A stretch of DNA of 64,000 nt, from positions 16,955,758 through 17,019,757 of the forward strand of contig JBBCBC010000022.1 in the NCBI GenBank assembly GCA_037126765.1. Reading direction: 5' to 3'. Below the pieces are notes generated by a model, which made no database searches, was not told the DNA's origin, and saw only the letters and a list, made by a program, of their open reading frames with translations. Shown here piece by piece: positions 9,045 through 20,117 of this stretch. This DNA comes from Stenogyne calaminthoides (Eukaryota; Streptophyta; Magnoliopsida; Lamiales; Lamiaceae). Position numbers and translations under genes: made by a program. Each line of letters begins with the position of its first letter. Position 1 is the first letter of the stretch.

Positions 9045-10231
9045 AAACTGATCAGATCAGCTGCTTGGTGCAGAACTAATCTATACTTAGAAAATGCATG
9101 TTTTCTCAAATATCAGGTATGTGAATAGAGTGTAAAACAGATAAATCATACAAAATTTATAGTGGTTCGGATAAATTGTCCTACGTCCACTCTTCCTTAT
9201 CAGCAGGGGCACTAACTTAATCAACTAGACTTAGTTTAATGTGTTAATCCAACACAGTACAATCAGATGTTTATGGAGTTGTCACTCAACAATCCCAGAA
9301 ATCAAGACTAGAAACCCTAGCTTGAAATCTTGCAAAACAAACTTACCATAACACTTGGTTTGGGGTACGATTTGTATGGTTTCCAATTGGAAATCTATCA
9401 TAGCATTTGTGTAGCCTAAAGTTAAAGGATGAGATTTCTTGCTAAGAACCTATGGGATGAACACTTAGAATATTTTCTTGATCTTGGTGTTCTTGCGGAA
9501 ATTGCTTGTAGCTTGAGCTTGTGTATAATTTTCATAACTTTACTCTGAAGGTATGATCCCATATTTATATACCTTGAAATTAAAGAGCCGTTGGAGAGCA
9601 ATTTGAATCTCAGGCTATTTTAGGTAGCTTGCAGGTCTAAATTGACGTGCTCAGGAAGGTCATGCCGTCTTCGTGCAATTTTGTCCTTTCTAGTTGTTTT
9701 CCCTGATACGCCATATCCTGCATTGTCAGTTTCTGTACATACATGTCGATATCTTAGTGTCTAACAAGTACACTTATTTGACGCCTTGTAAATCCAGCTG
9801 TGTTGACATTCTTCTGGTCTGATTTCCTTCGTATATTTTGAATGCGTGGATAAGTTTATCACTTTTCTGACTTAGCTTGATCTGATCAGTATCCAACTGA
9901 TCAGTCCACCATGAGTCTTCTGATAAAGCAGTCTTAGTTCAACTTATCGACTCTACTGATGTCTTGATAGAATAGGTCTTCTGGTCTTTATAACAATGAT
10001 GTCTTCTGATCTTTAGGCATTCTGATCCTTGACATTTGCTGATCTTGTCTTCTGATCTTCAAACTTAATTGATACATATTGAGTTCCCCCTCAATATGTG
10101 ACCTAATCTATTCCATCAGTTGTCTAACATGTTCAGGTGGTTTCTTAACTAATCATCAGTCGACTAACATGTTCGACTGGTCCTATTACAATTATTTTGG
10201 AACTTCCATCAAAAATATAAATTTCCCAACA
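9045..10231 (-). mobile_element. Antisense LTR of copia-like family D
   Basis: Read on the minus strand it starts TGTTGGGAAATTT (10231) and carries the conserved AGTGG/CCACT stem-loop near its far end (9161-9191) and the 'CCCCCTCAA' block typical of family C LTRs (about 10085-10095, plus strand). The left boundary is uncertain (9045-9049), and no matching 5-bp flanks are seen. It may be a solo LTR or a truncated copy. Confidence 0.65.
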
Positions 10232-10361
10232 GTTTTTCCTTCAACAGACTCATAGATTAATTTATATGTCACGTTGCATTCTTTTATTTTGACAACCAAA
10301 TAGTATTGCATAAATTTACTATGTTAATATTGCATGTGCAATATGTTAAGGTAGCAAATAG
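10232..10361. other. Short AT-rich unique spacer
   Basis: No gene or repeat is recognised. The last five bases (AATAG, 10357-10361) are the left target duplication of B1, and the sequence continues at 21714. Confidence 0.6.
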
Positions 10362-11958
10362 TGTTAGTGTTAGTGTCCTAGAGACAATCTATTGTAAGGA
10401 CATAATACTCGATGATATTCAGTTTGATTTAATATTATAGTTCATTTAATATTAATGTATGGCAATACACTTGTTTGAATATTATGTTTGATTGTTTGCA
10501 TTTATTCATACAAGTGTTCCCATGAGCCATTGTTGTCATTGAGGTTGTGAGAACTCAAATAACTTAAGCATGATTCTCAAATAGCCCAATCAAGGATCAT
10601 CAAGAATGGGATATTGATGATGCAATGGAGATTGGTGTGCGATCTGCATCATACTCTTAGAGAGTGTAGTAAGATCTCACTTACTACGAGATACTAGGTA
10701 CCTCATGATGGATGCACAAATGCCTTAGAGGGTATTCGTATACCCATCCGAGAAACCGTTTGATGTAAGTCCACAATATGTGTCTACGGGTGTCTCGGCT
10801 AGTGGGAGCGATGCGATACTCCTTTGACTTGAGGTCAATACGCACGACATGTGTGGAGTGATGAACTTTGACCATGACCGACACTTACACCCGTCTATGG
10901 GTAGATATGGCTTGGATTGGGGTCATCACAAAGTGCATGTGCGTGGTAGTTGAGCCAATAATAGGATTCATTCCTCAATGTGGATTTAGAGAGAATACTC
11001 ATATTCTCATCATAATTGGATCAAAGTCATCGGCCAATGCACGTCAACTTAGACTTTGTGGATAGGTGTGACATAAGTGATCAATTAGTGATTAGAGATA
11101 AATTGATTAAGTTATTTGAATAGACACTTCATCATGTTCAAGACTTAATCGAGTATTCGCGAATGAAAGGAGGAAATCGTAATAGCTCATGTTTCAGTTA
11201 CAGGTAGTTGAACATTTCCTCGCAACGTACCTCATATATTGAGAATGTCTGATTTATTATCTATGGTTCAATTAAGACCATTAGTTTGACTAATCGCTCG
11301 ATATATGAGGGCCTATGGGTCACACAACAAGTAACGGTTGTTTACTAATTATAGTTGGTTGATTAAATATTATATTGGATATTAATATTTAATTTATGGA
11401 GAATATAATAATAATTATATTTAGAATTAATTATTATTACTATTAAATTAAATTAAATTTAATTAAATAGAATTTCCAATAATAATATATGGAATATTAT
11501 TATCATAGGATTTAATATATATGGAATCAAATCAGTAGAGATTTGATATACATGGAATTAAATCTGTAGATATTTATATGTGGGAAATAAATCTAAGAGA
11601 TTTATTTTATTAAGATTTTTCCTAATAAAGGTTAGCTTAAGATTTAAGCTGGGTCTCTCCTATATATATGAGCTCTTGGGGATTCATAATACGTGAGTTC
11701 ATATTTTCTCCATAAAATCTCTCTAAGTTAGAATTTTCCTAGCAAATTCATCTCGGGGATTCAACGTTGGCAGATCTGTGCAAATTAGTAAATGACTATT
11801 ATGTGGATACCATAGTTGAGGAATCCATGTACCAATTGTTGTAAGAATTCTATTTACTTTTACTTGTATTTAATTATGCAATTAATTGTTCATTTTTGGT
11901 GAACTGTTTATTTCCGTTGCACATGTATTATGTGTTCACGTGCCTCTAAATTCCAACA
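10362..11958 (+). mobile_element. 5' LTR of B1
   Basis: Begins TGTTAGTGTTAGTG and ends CTAAATTCCAACA. It carries the AT-rich block (about 11375-11500), three consecutive hairpins with ATCAAATC-type arms (about 11525-11605) and a TATA box CCTATATATATG (11659-11670). It is followed by the primer-binding site. Confidence 0.92.
11661..11669 (+). promoter_or_regulatory. TATA box of B LTR
   Basis: TATATATAT in the context CTCCTATATATATGAGCTC is conserved in all B LTR copies (8439 region, 21419, 24497, 32055 regions). It places about 1.3 kb of U3 upstream and about 290 bp of R/U5 downstream. Confidence 0.55.
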
Positions 11959-11959
11959 G

Positions 11960-11971
11960 TGGAATCAGAGC
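11960..11971 (+). promoter_or_regulatory. Primer-binding site of B1
   Basis: TGGAATCAGAGC starts two bases after the 5' LTR. It differs by one base from TGGTATCAGAGC, the complement of plant initiator tRNA-Met used by most copia elements. Confidence 0.85.
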
Positions 11972-13604
11972 TTCAGGCTCTTGTTTTTAATTGCATTAAA
12001 ATCTTATTTTAAAAATTAAATTTTTTTTAATAATCAGTGAGGCACGGTTATTAGAAACCGCACCCCTTTTTGCTTTATTTGGTTCCGGTCGCTTCGTCCC
12101 CTTCGTCTCGCCCAAACCCAGGAATTAGGGTTTCTTCCCTGGTTCGCCGACGCACTGCAGCTTACGATCTCCTCGGCCGGCAGTGCTACGCCGCGTCGCT
12201 GAAGGCCGGTGCTGGGCACCGCGCCTCGCGACGCCTGTGGGAGCCTGCAGCACGATTCCCAATGTGTCCCAATCTCGTCTTATAGACGCTCGATCGTTTC
12301 TGCCTCGATCCATGGCTGTTCACTGCCGATTCTCTTGAATTTCGACTCTAGTCGCTTGAACGCACTCGGGTCTTGGCCAGTGTGCCCATCTCAACTCGTT
12401 TCAAGGCGGCACGTCACCAGATTTGGGAAGAGTCAGTGGTGACGCGCCGACTCGTTCGCTTCCCTGATTTTTTTGATCTTATTTCGAACCAGAGATCGTT
12501 CAAGGGGGTGCGGCACCGCGCAACCCCCTTCTGTTTTGTCTGCAACGACGATGGGTCGCCCGCACACTAGGTATGGCGTCGGCGACCCATGTCGGTTCGT
12601 TGGCCAAATCTCGTCGCGTCGCCTTGTCGTTTCTGTTCTTCTTCGACATGAACCTAGACTGTTTCAATTTTCTTGGTTCTTGGTTCGATTGAATAGATGA
12701 ATTAATTTGATTAATTGTGATGCGATTTTGATTCTGAATCTTCGGGAAAATTGGGTGTTTGGATTTTCGAATTGGATTCGATTTGGAAGGGTGATGATGT
12801 AGGAGGGCAGTTTTGTAAATTTGATTTGAGACAGGCCCTCCCGTACAAATTTTAGAAATTGCACCTGAGCCCCCAGGATTAAGATAAACAAAACTGAATT
12901 TTGGAATTTTATTAGATTTAATTTTGAAATTAAAATTTGGTTGGACCAAAATAATTAATTGGATTAATCAACTTTAATAATCTTAAAATTGAATCTTTAA
13001 TTGAACTTAAAATTCGTTTTAAAGGATTTATTAAAACCCATTGTTAACTTGTTTACTCGCTTAAATTAGTTAATGTTTTAAGTCCGCATTATAACTATTT
13101 GGGTAGGCGGTGCCCAATAATTGTCGGACCGTATTAAATGCTTGGGTAGACGGCGCTCAAATATTTGTAAGTCCGTATATGTCATGTTTGGGTAGACGGC
13201 GCCAGTAGTTGCTCAAATATGACTTAGATATCATGATGGATCTCGATTAAGCAATTAATACCCCGCCTTTAAAAACGTTCCTCACCAAAATATGGTTTTC
13301 TTATTAATTTGATAAGATGTCTTCCATCAAAATTAAAAGTAAACTGGAGATTTTGTTCCAATGAGTACTTAAAGACCCTCATCTTTTGCTCGTATCTACA
13401 TCTAACGGGACTTTTATATCCAATGAGTACTTTGTTTCGCTAGCCCTCGCGGGGAACAAAGGGTAAGTGACATCAGTCGAACTAGGCTCGACAAACTAGG
13501 AGTTGCAGCTTTTGCAATTGGTTTGGAGACCTACCAGTTATGTTATTGTAATGATCAGCCCTCGCTGGGATTATGATAGTAGTAATGTGGATCCTAGTCC
13601 ATTA
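11972..13604 (+). other. Leader of B1, with a GC-rich block and hairpin repeats
   Basis: This is a non-coding leader of about 1.6 kb before gag. The part 12040-12660 is strikingly GC- and CpG-rich against an AT-rich background and gives meaningless open frames on both strands. The part 12800-13250 is AT-rich and ends in three TGGG...CCCA hairpin units (13099-13220). The element B2 has the same layout (24815-26640), but its GC-rich block differs in sequence. Confidence 0.7.
13099..13222 (+). repeat. Three hairpin repeats in the B1 leader
   Basis: TTGGGTAGGCGGTGCCCAA (13099-13117) forms a 5-6 bp stem. Related units follow at 13142-13160 (TTGGG with CTCAA, pairing with one G-U) and 13188-13204, spaced about 45 bp apart. 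The same trio is present in B2 at 26101-26209. Confidence 0.7.
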
Positions 13605-14360
13605 TGTTGCGAGTCGTTTTTTATGGAGAGTATTATGTGGCTGATTTGATTACAACTCGCAAACAAAACTTATACGTGTAAGATAAACGGTAAATAAGAT
13701 GAATTTGTTGACCCAGTTCGTCAAGAAAATGACTACTCTGGGGGCATACCAAGCCAGGATATAGTATTTCGAGCTTTACACGTACAGTTCCTGATACACC
13801 TTATGAAGATGAATCGATGCTGATTGGTAAATGAGTTCTAGGGTTTTTTGGATATGTGGATGAACACTCTTCTTTTTTGTTCCTCACCTCTCAAGGGATT
13901 TCCTATAGGCAATCTCTCTCTCCTTTTTTTTCTCTCTCCTCTTTTTTTCCGGGGTCCCTCCTTTTCCGTCTATTTTTGTACTTCGTTAAGCATGAGCTGG
14001 ATTGGTAAAGCATGTGCTGGATTTTCTGGATCATGCAAGAACTCCAGAGATGTCGCCACGTTTCAGATTTCATCTTCTAGATTCATCTTTGTATAAACAT
14101 TGTCAGTAAGAAGCTTTATTGACCGTCGAAATTAATCTTCTGTTCGGTCGTACTTTATGTTCGCCGCTCTTGGGTTCCTCAGGAGAGTTGAGTTCGAAGA
14201 TACTGACCTGGTTATGTTTGTTCGATAGGCTAGCGAACAATTCTGATGAGTCGGCGAACAAAAAGTAACTTACCCACCGGGTGTGATTATTATATTCGAA
14301 TATTACACGTGTCGCTCTTTGATGTTCGATTAATCCTGATTTATTATATCGAACACAACA
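13605..14360. mobile_element. Solo LTR nested in B1 leader (756 bp)
   Basis: The insertion begins TGTTGCGAGTCG and ends GAACACAACA, with the duplication CATTA at 13600-13604 and 14361-14365. The empty site is preserved in B2, where CCATTATAATTTAT is continuous at about 26638-26651. No internal domain remains, so this is a solo LTR left by LTR-LTR recombination. The family is unknown and the orientation undecided. Confidence 0.88.
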
Positions 14361-14539
14361 CATTATAATTTATATTTGACATAAATTCGTACTTTTTCGA
14401 TGAGGTCGTTAAGTATGTGAAAATAATGGAGACAAAATAAACACAAAAGAAAGGCCAAGTTTATTTTGATTGCTGAATATTGATCATAGGAATTATGTAT
14501 TTTAATTCCTATTTTATTTTATTTCTCTTGGCTAGTTGA

Positions 14540-15227
14540 AATGCATAATTGTTGTTGAGATGTGTTTTGGAAACAAACAAATTGGCTAGGCCAAATTTTC
14601 TGGACTGACACATAAACTTTGTGTTTGGTGCTAAGGAAACAAAAGATTGAGTACGTGTTGGACACGTCTATCCCAGTTACCCTTTCAGCTGGTACTCTGA
14701 GGCAGCCATGTTTGACGTAGCAGCTCAGAAGAAGCATCAAGAGGATGCTTCCCAGACTCAGTGTATGATGTTGGTCAGCTTGACTCCCGAATTGCATAGG
14801 CAACATGAGAAAATGGGTACTTTCTATATGCTCAAGCATCTAAAGGCTCTCTTTGAATCTGAATCTCATTCTGGCGTTTATGAAGTGATAAGAGATCTAT
14901 TCAGACGTCGGTTAGACAAAGAAGGGAAGATTTCACCTCATGTGCTAATAATGATAGGCATAATTGAGAAACTTGGTAATTTAGGCATTGATCTAAAAGA
15001 CCAATGTTTTCATTTATGCTATCCTCCAGTCGCTTCTGGATTCACATTCTAGGTTCATTGTGAACTACAATATGAATAAGAACGATGCGACTATGCCTGA
15101 ACTTCACAACGTGCTCAAGAATTTTGAGTTCACTATCACTAAGATGGTGTTCAATGGAAGGAGCGGGTAAACAAGGATGTGTGCCTCTACTGTAAGTAGA
15201 AGAGGGCACCGGAAGAAGGACTGTAAG
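14540..15227 (+). pseudogene. Copia gag of B1 (broken)
   Basis: Gag-like residues include ARPNFLD near 14588, and a longer open stretch at 14708-15052 has QCMMLVSLTPELHRQHEK and LGNLGIDLKDQC. A zinc-knuckle remnant follows at 15182-15224: the CLYC half and the GHRKKDC half are in different frames, with a TAG between them. Exactly the same lesion occurs in B2 (27458-27500). The protein would normally package element RNA. This copy cannot, and the solo LTR at 15233 separates it from pol. Confidence 0.82.
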
Positions 15228-15232
15228 GTTCT

Positions 15233-16886
15233 TGATGGTCCCGGTGGGAAAACCCATTTAGCTCGTGCGGAAGCAAAACATTTCGTTCAATGCATATAAA
15301 ACAGGGGTGAGGGCAGAGTGTTTCCATTTTTTTTTTTAAGAACGATGTGTTGTGTTATGCTTATAATCGAATGCGTATGACAAGATAAGAACATAAAGCA
15401 GTAAACAACACAACAATGTATAGTGGTTCTGAGACTCAAGCTCCTACATCCACTCTCCCTGTTCCTAGGGAAATTCCTTCAAACGGGACTTATCACCCTC
15501 CACGGGATTACCTATAGATATTTACCGAGCTCTCACTCAAACTGGACTTATCACCCTCTCGGGTTCGCCTCGGGACTTATCACCCTCACTCGGGATTGCC
15601 TACAGATGTTTAATGAGTTCACACTCCAACGGGACTTATCACCCTCACTCGAGATTGCCTAACAACTACCTCACTTCACCATGGGATTTGGATTTTGGTG
15701 TTGTCTCCAACTATGGTGAGATTTTCCCTTACATTTGTTTAGCCTCAATGCTAAGGTTGGGAAAATCTCTCTAAGCTTAGGATACATCGTGGGTTGCTTA
15801 GATTGGGTTCTAGAACACTCTTTGAATATATTTGTATATCTACAGACTTGTGTTCTAGGGTGGGAATGTTGTTGAGTATAACTCTCTTTGGCTCTGTAGC
15901 ATTGTTGATATCTTCTTCGCACTTCCACACCCGATAATGCAGGAAGAACTTGTATTTATAGTGTGGATTTGAATGTTACCGTTGGAGAGAATCACATTCA
16001 AATCCATACTATTCTCTGTAGAAGTTCTCGCTGACTTTTCCAACTGGTTGTCTTCCTCTCATTGGTCCACGTCGGTGATCTTACTTGGTATATTCCTCGA
16101 TTCCTCGCCTTGGAATCATTCAGAGGTTCTCTCGAGTCTTGGATCTGCCCGAGCCTTGGTCTATCTCGAGCCTTGGTCTATCCGAGCCTTGGTGACTTCT
16201 CTTGATCGGACCTTATGCGATCGTATTATCTTGACACTTTCAGCCGATCGAGTTCGATTCTTCTTGTCTTGGAACAATCGACCCTCAGTCACTAGCTTTT
16301 CCGATCATCGATGGCGTTCGATTCTCGATGAACATGACCGGATGACTTCTCTTCGATGAACGAACGGTTTCGATATCTGGTTTCTTCTCTTTGATCGATC
16401 GGCTCACATGATCGGATCGATATAGCATCAGTCACATATCGGTTTATACGCATCATTAGTTCATCAGTTATCATATTAGGTTAGCATATAAAGGTTGACA
16501 CATCCGGTCTCAATCACGTCGATCTTGACCATCGTTTCGTCTTCATATCGATCTCGATCACGTCGATCTTGATCGGTCTCATCCTTCCTCTTCGATCTGC
16601 AACCTTCTCTTTTGATCCGATTCATGCAGTCATACGATCCGGTCTCTGATGATTCGGTTTTAATCTTGAACTCATCTAACTCATCGATCTCGATCGGTCT
16701 CGTCTGCTGACCTCTTTGATCTCGATCATCTTAAATGCGATTTCGTGAGTTCCCCCTCAACTTGTTCTCTCGTTCCCCCTCAACTCGTTCTCTCGTTCCC
16801 CCTCAACTTGTTATCTGTAAATTAGCTTTAATAACACAAGTTGATAATGTTTTGGCATAATTCATCAAAACTAAAATATCCCAACA
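15233..16886 (-). mobile_element. Antisense solo LTR nested in B1, family C-like (1,654 bp)
   Basis: On the plus strand it begins TGATGGTCCCGG and ends AAAATATCCCAACA, flanked by GTTCT at 15228-15232 and 16887-16891. B2 keeps the uninterrupted site. Its last 70 bp (plus strand) are nearly identical to the C LTRs at 62370-62436, and it shares their GGGACTTATC repeats (15485-15660), a TATAAATA promoter (minus, 15953-15960) and the AGTGG/CCACT stem-loop (15422-15454). Confidence 0.9.
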
Positions 16887-19800
16887 GTTCTGATTGCTAA
16901 AAATAAGGCACTGGGTGCTTCTAGCACTAGAACATGTATGTTTGTTATTAAGATAAACATGTCCACTAATTGCGCTAACTGCTTGGTATTAGATACCGGA
17001 TGTGTCTCACACATTTGTAAGAATGTGAAGGAGCTCATGTTTCATAGGACAGTTAGGGCGGGTGAAGTCGTCTTACACATGGAAATGAAGTAAGAGTTGC
17101 TAACTGAATGTGTGGGGACTTATGTGTTAGACTTACCCTTTGGTTTTAGATTATAACTTAATGATTGTCATCTAGTTATTTCTATTACTCGAAACATGTA
17201 TTTGTTGCATCATGGATATGATGTTCTTAATATACAAAATAAAAGACTCAAACTTAATAATCATGAAAACACGACTTACTTATGACATTGCAGAACTTGA
17301 TCATGTAAACGAGAAAAGAATTGCAAGGTTAAGTAAGTTAGACTACTTAACCCCATACGACTGTAAGTCTTATGGAGATTGTGAATCTTGTCTCATGGGC
17401 AAGATGATCAACAAAACCTTTTCTGGGAAAGGGGTGCATGCCAAAGAAGTTCTAGAGTTAATCTACAACGATCTTTGTGGACCATTGTCCACTCTACCTA
17501 GGGGTCACTTCGGATACTTCATCACTTTTACTGATGATTTCTCAAGATACGGATACGTGTATCTTATGAAACACAAATTCGAATCTTTTGAGAAATTCAA
17601 AGAGTTTAAGGCTGAAGTAGAGAAGCAATCTGGTAAGAGTATCAAGACTCTTCGATCAGATCGAGGAGGTGAATAACTTAGCCATGAATTCACTGATTAC
17701 TTGAAGTTACATGGAATTCAGTTACAATGGACTCTTCCCGGAACACCTCGAATGAACGGTGTGTCCGAGAGGAGAAACCGAACCTTGTTAGACATGGTGA
17801 GGTCCATGATGAGCTTCTCCTCTCTTCCGATATTCTTTTGGGGATACGCATTACAAACCTCAATTTACATTCTGAATAGGATTCAATCTAAATTTGTTGA
17901 GCATACACCATATGAACTATGGTGTGGCAAGAAGCCAACTTTTACACATATCAACGCATGGGATTGCCCCGTGATTGTGAAAAGGATGCTTACCGACAAG
18001 TTGGAATGTAAAGGTGAAAAGAGTTAATTTGTGGGATATCCTAAGGAAACTAAAGGATATTACTTCTATCTACCTGATAAATAATCAGTGATTGTTTCTA
18101 GGCAGACCAAGTTCCTCGAAGAAGACCATGTCTTGAAGGAACAAGGTCGTAAGCTGATAGAACTTGAAGAAATTCAGGAACCACAAATTAACAAAGAGAC
18201 TGATATCTTGTCAAAGCAACATGACAAGGAATCAGTGGGAGCATTCAGCAACTTTCACGGTGGGAGTCTTTCACTAGGTGATTTTAGCCAGTGGGAGTGT
18301 AGTTGGAGTATGCTTGCCAACGCAAGAACCTCCAAATGGGCTGAATGAGAACAACATAGTTCAAACTCCCGCATAAGAGGCATCTAAAAGTATAGCTCTT
18401 GAGGACTCTCCGGACATTGATGAAATTTATGCACCAAAAAATTTTCACGAAACAGAATGTACAGCCTGCACAACCACAGCTCCGTAAGTCGATTAAGAAT
18501 CGTAATCGCCCATTAGATACGGTTACCTCTTGGAGGAACTCGATAATATGGACATACCGGATAAGAACGATCTTAATACTTATTCTGAAGCAATATCAGA
18601 TATTGATTCAGGGAAGTGGCATGAAGCCATAAAATCAGAGATGGACTCAATGTACACTAGTCAAGTCTGGGACTTGGTTGAGTTTCCTAAAGGGGTTAGA
18701 CCCATATGTTGCAATTGGGTCTTCAAACGTAAGACTGATGCAAATGGCAACGTACAAACCTACAAAGATAGGTTGGTAATGAAGGGTTATAGTCAATGCG
18801 AAAGCACTGACTGTGACGAGACCTTCTCACCAGTTGCAAAGATCAAGTTTATTCGAATTTTAATTGCGATAGCATTACATTATGATTATGAGTTTTGGCA
18901 GATGGACGTCAAAACAGCTTTCCTCAATGTTTGTGACTCAACAGAGAGGTTTTATATCTAAGCCGAATTCTAATCTAGTATGCAAGCTAAAGATATCCAT
19001 TTATGGATTGAAGCAAACTTCTAGGAGTTGGAATATCCGATTTGATGAAGCTATCTAGTCCTTTTGACTTCATCCTTAATTCGGAAGATCCTTGCGTTTA
19101 TTATTGTTTTCATAATTGGGTATGTCGATGACATATTGATTTTGGAAAATAATATTTCGTCAATACAGTCCGTTAAAGATTTGTTGTTAAAGACCTTCAT
19201 AATGAAGGGTCTTGGTGAAGTCTGCTAAATCCTAGGGATCAAGATCCACAAGGATAGATCCAATAGGATGTTGGGGCTGTCACAGTCCACCTATGTAGCA
19301 AGGTGTTCAAGCGTTTTACAATGGAGAACTCTAAGAGAGGATCTCTATCGACAAATCATGGGATAAAGCTGTCAAAGAAGGATTGTCCTTCTGTTGAAGC
19401 TGATATCAAGCACATGAAAGATGTCCCACATGCATATGCAATTGGGTCAATCATGTACGCCATGACTTGCATTAGGCCAAACGTGGCCTACGCTATCAAT
19501 ATCACTGGTAGATACCAATAGAATCCGGGTGAGTCTCACTGGATTGTTGTCAAGACCATTCTGAAGTATCTCAGACGAACTAAAGAATATTTTCTTGTCT
19601 ATGGTGGACAGTCAGAACTAGTAGTGACTAGTTAAGCTGACACAAGTTTCCAATCCGACGGTGATGATTACAGATCACAGTCAGGTTACGTTTCACTCTC
19701 AATAATGAGGCGGTCAGTTGGAGTAGTTCCAAGCAAAATGACCAAAGATTTAACAACCGAAGTTGAGTACATTGTTGTACCAGAAGCCTCAAGGAGGCTA

Positions 19801-20105
19801 TCTGGATTTTATAGTTCTTAAGGGAACTAGGGGTAGTTCCGAGTGCCAGTTGTCTAATAATATTTTATTAAGACAACGTTGGTGCGAATGCGCAAGCAAA
19901 GGAACCGAGATCAGCAAACAAAAACAAGCACATATATATACTTATCATTTAATCTTAGAGATCATAAGGATGGGAGAAATAGAATTAAAATGTATTCCCA
20001 CATATTTAATTTGGAATATCATTTCACCAAGAACACTGAGTGTTCATGTACACACTAGACATTTGATGGTCTAGGGGTTAGACATGTAGGTGATTGACTC
20101 TAGTC
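16887..20105 (+). pseudogene. Copia pol of B1 (protease, integrase, RT, RNase H; broken)
   Basis: The domain order is readable. Protease LDTGCVSHIC is near 16988. The integrase zinc/linker and core are at 17212-18027, with DLCGPL, FTDDFSRYGYVY, RSDRGGE and NGVSERRNRTLL, so all three acidic residues are kept. A linker follows, then RT at 18530-19130 (VRPICCNWVFKRKTDANG; GYVDDILIL near 19119) and RNase H from 19300 to about 20074. Numerous stops and frameshifts break it (for example the stop after RSDRGGE at 17676). It is less damaged at catalytic sites than B2, but still inactive. Confidence 0.88.
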
Positions 20106-20106
20106 C

Positions 20107-20117
20107 AAGTGGGAGAT
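20107..20117 (+). promoter_or_regulatory. Polypurine tract of B1
   Basis: AAGTGGGAGAT lies directly before the 3' LTR; the same motif precedes the B2 3' LTR at 30737-30747. Confidence 0.8.

Noticed and set aside
12034..12949. Overlapping open frames on both strands in a GC-rich region, possible host genes
   Set aside because: They follow from CpG-rich composition with few stops, share no domain, sit in the leader of a retroelement, and are not conserved in B2.
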